Positions 59,629 to 64,000 of a stretch of DNA of 64,000 nucleotides are shown piece by piece. Numbering within the stretch: position 1 is the first letter of the stretch; each line of letters starts with the position of its first letter. The stretch comes from Corticium candelabrum (lineage: Eukaryota; Porifera; Homoscleromorpha; Homosclerophorida; Plakinidae), in contig NC_085091.1 in assembly GCF_963422355.1 (NCBI RefSeq), forward strand, positions 8,227,342 to 8,291,341. Reading direction: 5' to 3'. The notes below the pieces were generated by a model. That model made no database searches. It was not told the DNA's origin and saw only the letters and a program-made list of their open reading frames with translations. The position numbers and the translations under genes are program-made.

Positions 59629-61238
59629 TGATATCCCGTATGTCTATGCCAAGCGAAGCGAGTACTCGGCAGGCACTAAAACGTTCTCGCGTCATACTGC
59701 TAACCACTAGGGTACGTGATGGTAATCAAATGAGGTTTTCAAGCTACGTTTTTATACTACTCGACGCCTAACGTTTGTCACGTGAGGAATATTGGGACTG
59801 TAAAGGCTATCTGTCTCTCGTAATATTATGCTTAATTAATTAATTGACAGTAATGTTTTACGGAAAAGGTTACTGTTTGCTTGCAATTACAGTGGCGTAG
59901 CAGCGTTAGCTGGCGATCGTACTTCCCTTATATTGATACGACCCCATAGGGTCCATGCAGGTCAAGGTATCGTTGTCAAGGAAATCTTCCCTCCTCTAAA
60001 AATGTGTCCCCCGGACAGAATTTCCTAGAATATTTTGTTCCCCGGACTTATTTTCCTAGGATATTGTGTCCCCAGGACAATACATCCTAGGAAAAACCGT
60101 CCCCTGTTAGGAAAAACTGTCCCAGAAGCAAAGTTTCTCTACGTATACTTTCGGGAGAACCAAATATCCTAGGAAACTCTGTTTCTCTGACTTAGTTGGT
60201 ACCGCACTGTAAACGAGCGGACAGCAACAACGTTAGATTAATTTTAGGGTTACGGGTTAGGGTTAGGGTTAGAGTCGAGGTTAGAGTCCAGGGTTAGGGT
60301 TAGGGTTAGGATTGTGACACAAAGTAGGCTGTCTAAATCACATTCCACCACTTCTGCTGGGGACCAAATTTTTTTCATAGAAAAATTGTCTAGGAAATTC
60401 TGTCAAGGGAAGGGACACTTTTTCCGGAGACAGTATTTTCTTTGACAACGTCTACCTAGGCCTATCCTTCGTCTCTTTACAGGTCTTGAGGCTGGCCCGG
60501 TTGGATCTACCAGAAGTTCTTAGTTATATATTAGTACGTAGACATAAATACTCGACTTTTAGAACTATTTTTCAGTGCTTTACAGTACGCCAAATCTACA
60601 GTCTCGGCATCTCAGATCGACACACTTCCGAAATGACGCGGGATATACTAAATATCCACTGTATAATGTTGGCTCTGACCAGACTCTGAGTACACCCTGT
60701 CTAGAGAGCCCTAGCTATGTCCCTGATTTAGAATAACATACGCACAACAGAGTTTTTAGTGGAGACCATCCCATTCCTGTCACCAATGTAATGATCAGGC
60801 TGCACACAGTCAAGAATGGAAATATGACGAGTCTATCATAGCTTCAGCCGACTAATAAAATATTTGCTTCATCATCATGTGACAATGGAACATGCATTAC
60901 AAAAATTTTCAACAGATGTCTAGAGATAATGATCACCTGTGTGACACGAGAGTTGTCAGCATAAACAAATTGCAAAATACCACCTTGCAAAGTCGTTAGT
61001 ACAGTGTATGCGGAAAAAGACAAAACTATAATTAAAGTGAAACAAATGTGAAAGTTCAAAACTACTGCAACACTACTGCCTTCTCTATTTTAGATCTTAT
61101 ATTAGCTACAAATCTAAGTAAATTAAATTTGAACAAAAGTTGAAGCGCTGGAGTTAGGGTTCTAGAATTAGATACACTATATTTGACGTAAAGTACAGTA
61201 TCCATGTCATCTATCTATTCGTTTGGTCTTCCATCTGT
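59629..61238. other. Intergenic: LEKR1 promoter, GTGTCCCC-type repeats and telomere-like tract
   Basis: Between 60000 and 60200 GTGTCCCC/GGAC and TCCTAGGA blocks recur in degenerate form. At 60241-60311 there is a TTAGGG-type tract. No supported gene; a 71-codon minus frame (60844-61059) begins with a hydrophobic stretch but has no known domain. Confidence 0.45.
60241..60311. repeat. Interstitial TTAGGG-like tract
   Basis: Several GGTTAGGGTTAGGG units with degenerate GAGTC breaks. This is the animal telomere motif away from a chromosome end, as far as the window shows. Confidence 0.75.

Positions 61239-64000
<2,762 letters not shown>

Noticed and set aside
59640-59720. TAGTGGTTAGCAG on minus, like a tRNA A box
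   Set aside because: No B box at the right distance; the stretch lies in the LEKR1 upstream region.
60844-61059. 71-codon minus frame starting with a hydrophobic stretch
   Set aside because: No domain and no partner exon; possibly chance.

Overview
The window is eukaryotic, from an early-branching animal. Genes are split into short exons with GT-AG introns, dinucleotide microsatellites are abundant, short TTAGGG-type telomere-like tracts occur inside the sequence, and animal families such as synaptogyrin, ERCC6L2, LEKR1 and a Venus-flytrap receptor tyrosine kinase are present. A sponge is my best guess (a homoscleromorph would fit), but this is inference and nothing in the window proves it.

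Layout. At 0.5-5.5 kb (minus) lies a major facilitator superfamily transporter of the ZIFL type; its 3' end runs off the left edge. It is head to head, about 250 bp apart, with a small four-pass TMEM272-like membrane protein (5.8-10.0 kb, plus). Next come gene-poor DNA, a MITE with a clean 9-bp target duplication (7.1-7.7 kb) and a foldback-type repeat (about 11.0-12.9 kb). At 14.3-22.3 kb (minus) is a complete or nearly complete Venus kinase receptor: a GABA-B-like Venus flytrap domain, one membrane helix and an insulin-receptor-like tyrosine kinase.

From 22.35 to 33.68 kb a 54-bp, nearly perfect inverted repeat brackets two transposon-derived genes, both on minus. One is a broken Ginger1-like gene (integrase zinc finger, poly-Q, Ulp1-like protease, PHD) that lacks the DDE core. 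The other is a Mutator/FAR1-like gene (MULE DDE core, SWIM finger, C-terminal PHD finger) with a duplicated exon and an in-frame stop. A gene-free stretch follows (33.7-36.4 kb).

At 36.4-47.9 kb (minus) is ERCC6L2, a SNF2-family DNA repair translocase with an N-terminal Tudor domain. At 48.7-49.7 kb (minus) is a short synaptogyrin. At 50.1-59.6 kb (minus) is LEKR1, a coiled-coil protein; a 6-kb intron of it holds three copies of an R2-like non-LTR retrotransposon, all lying against (TA)n/(CA)n microsatellites, two of them forming a large inverted repeat. At 61.2 kb to the right edge (minus) is a receptor of the tyrosine-kinase-like (TKL) family with a kelch/ephrin-receptor-like/EGF ectodomain; its 5' end is cut by the window.

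The genes do not form one pathway. The two most notable products are the two receptor kinases with unusual ectodomains. The most notable genome structure is the cluster of domesticated or decayed DNA transposons between matching inverted repeats. Exon boundaries were worked out by hand from reading frame, splice dinucleotides and codon phase; they should be read as models.
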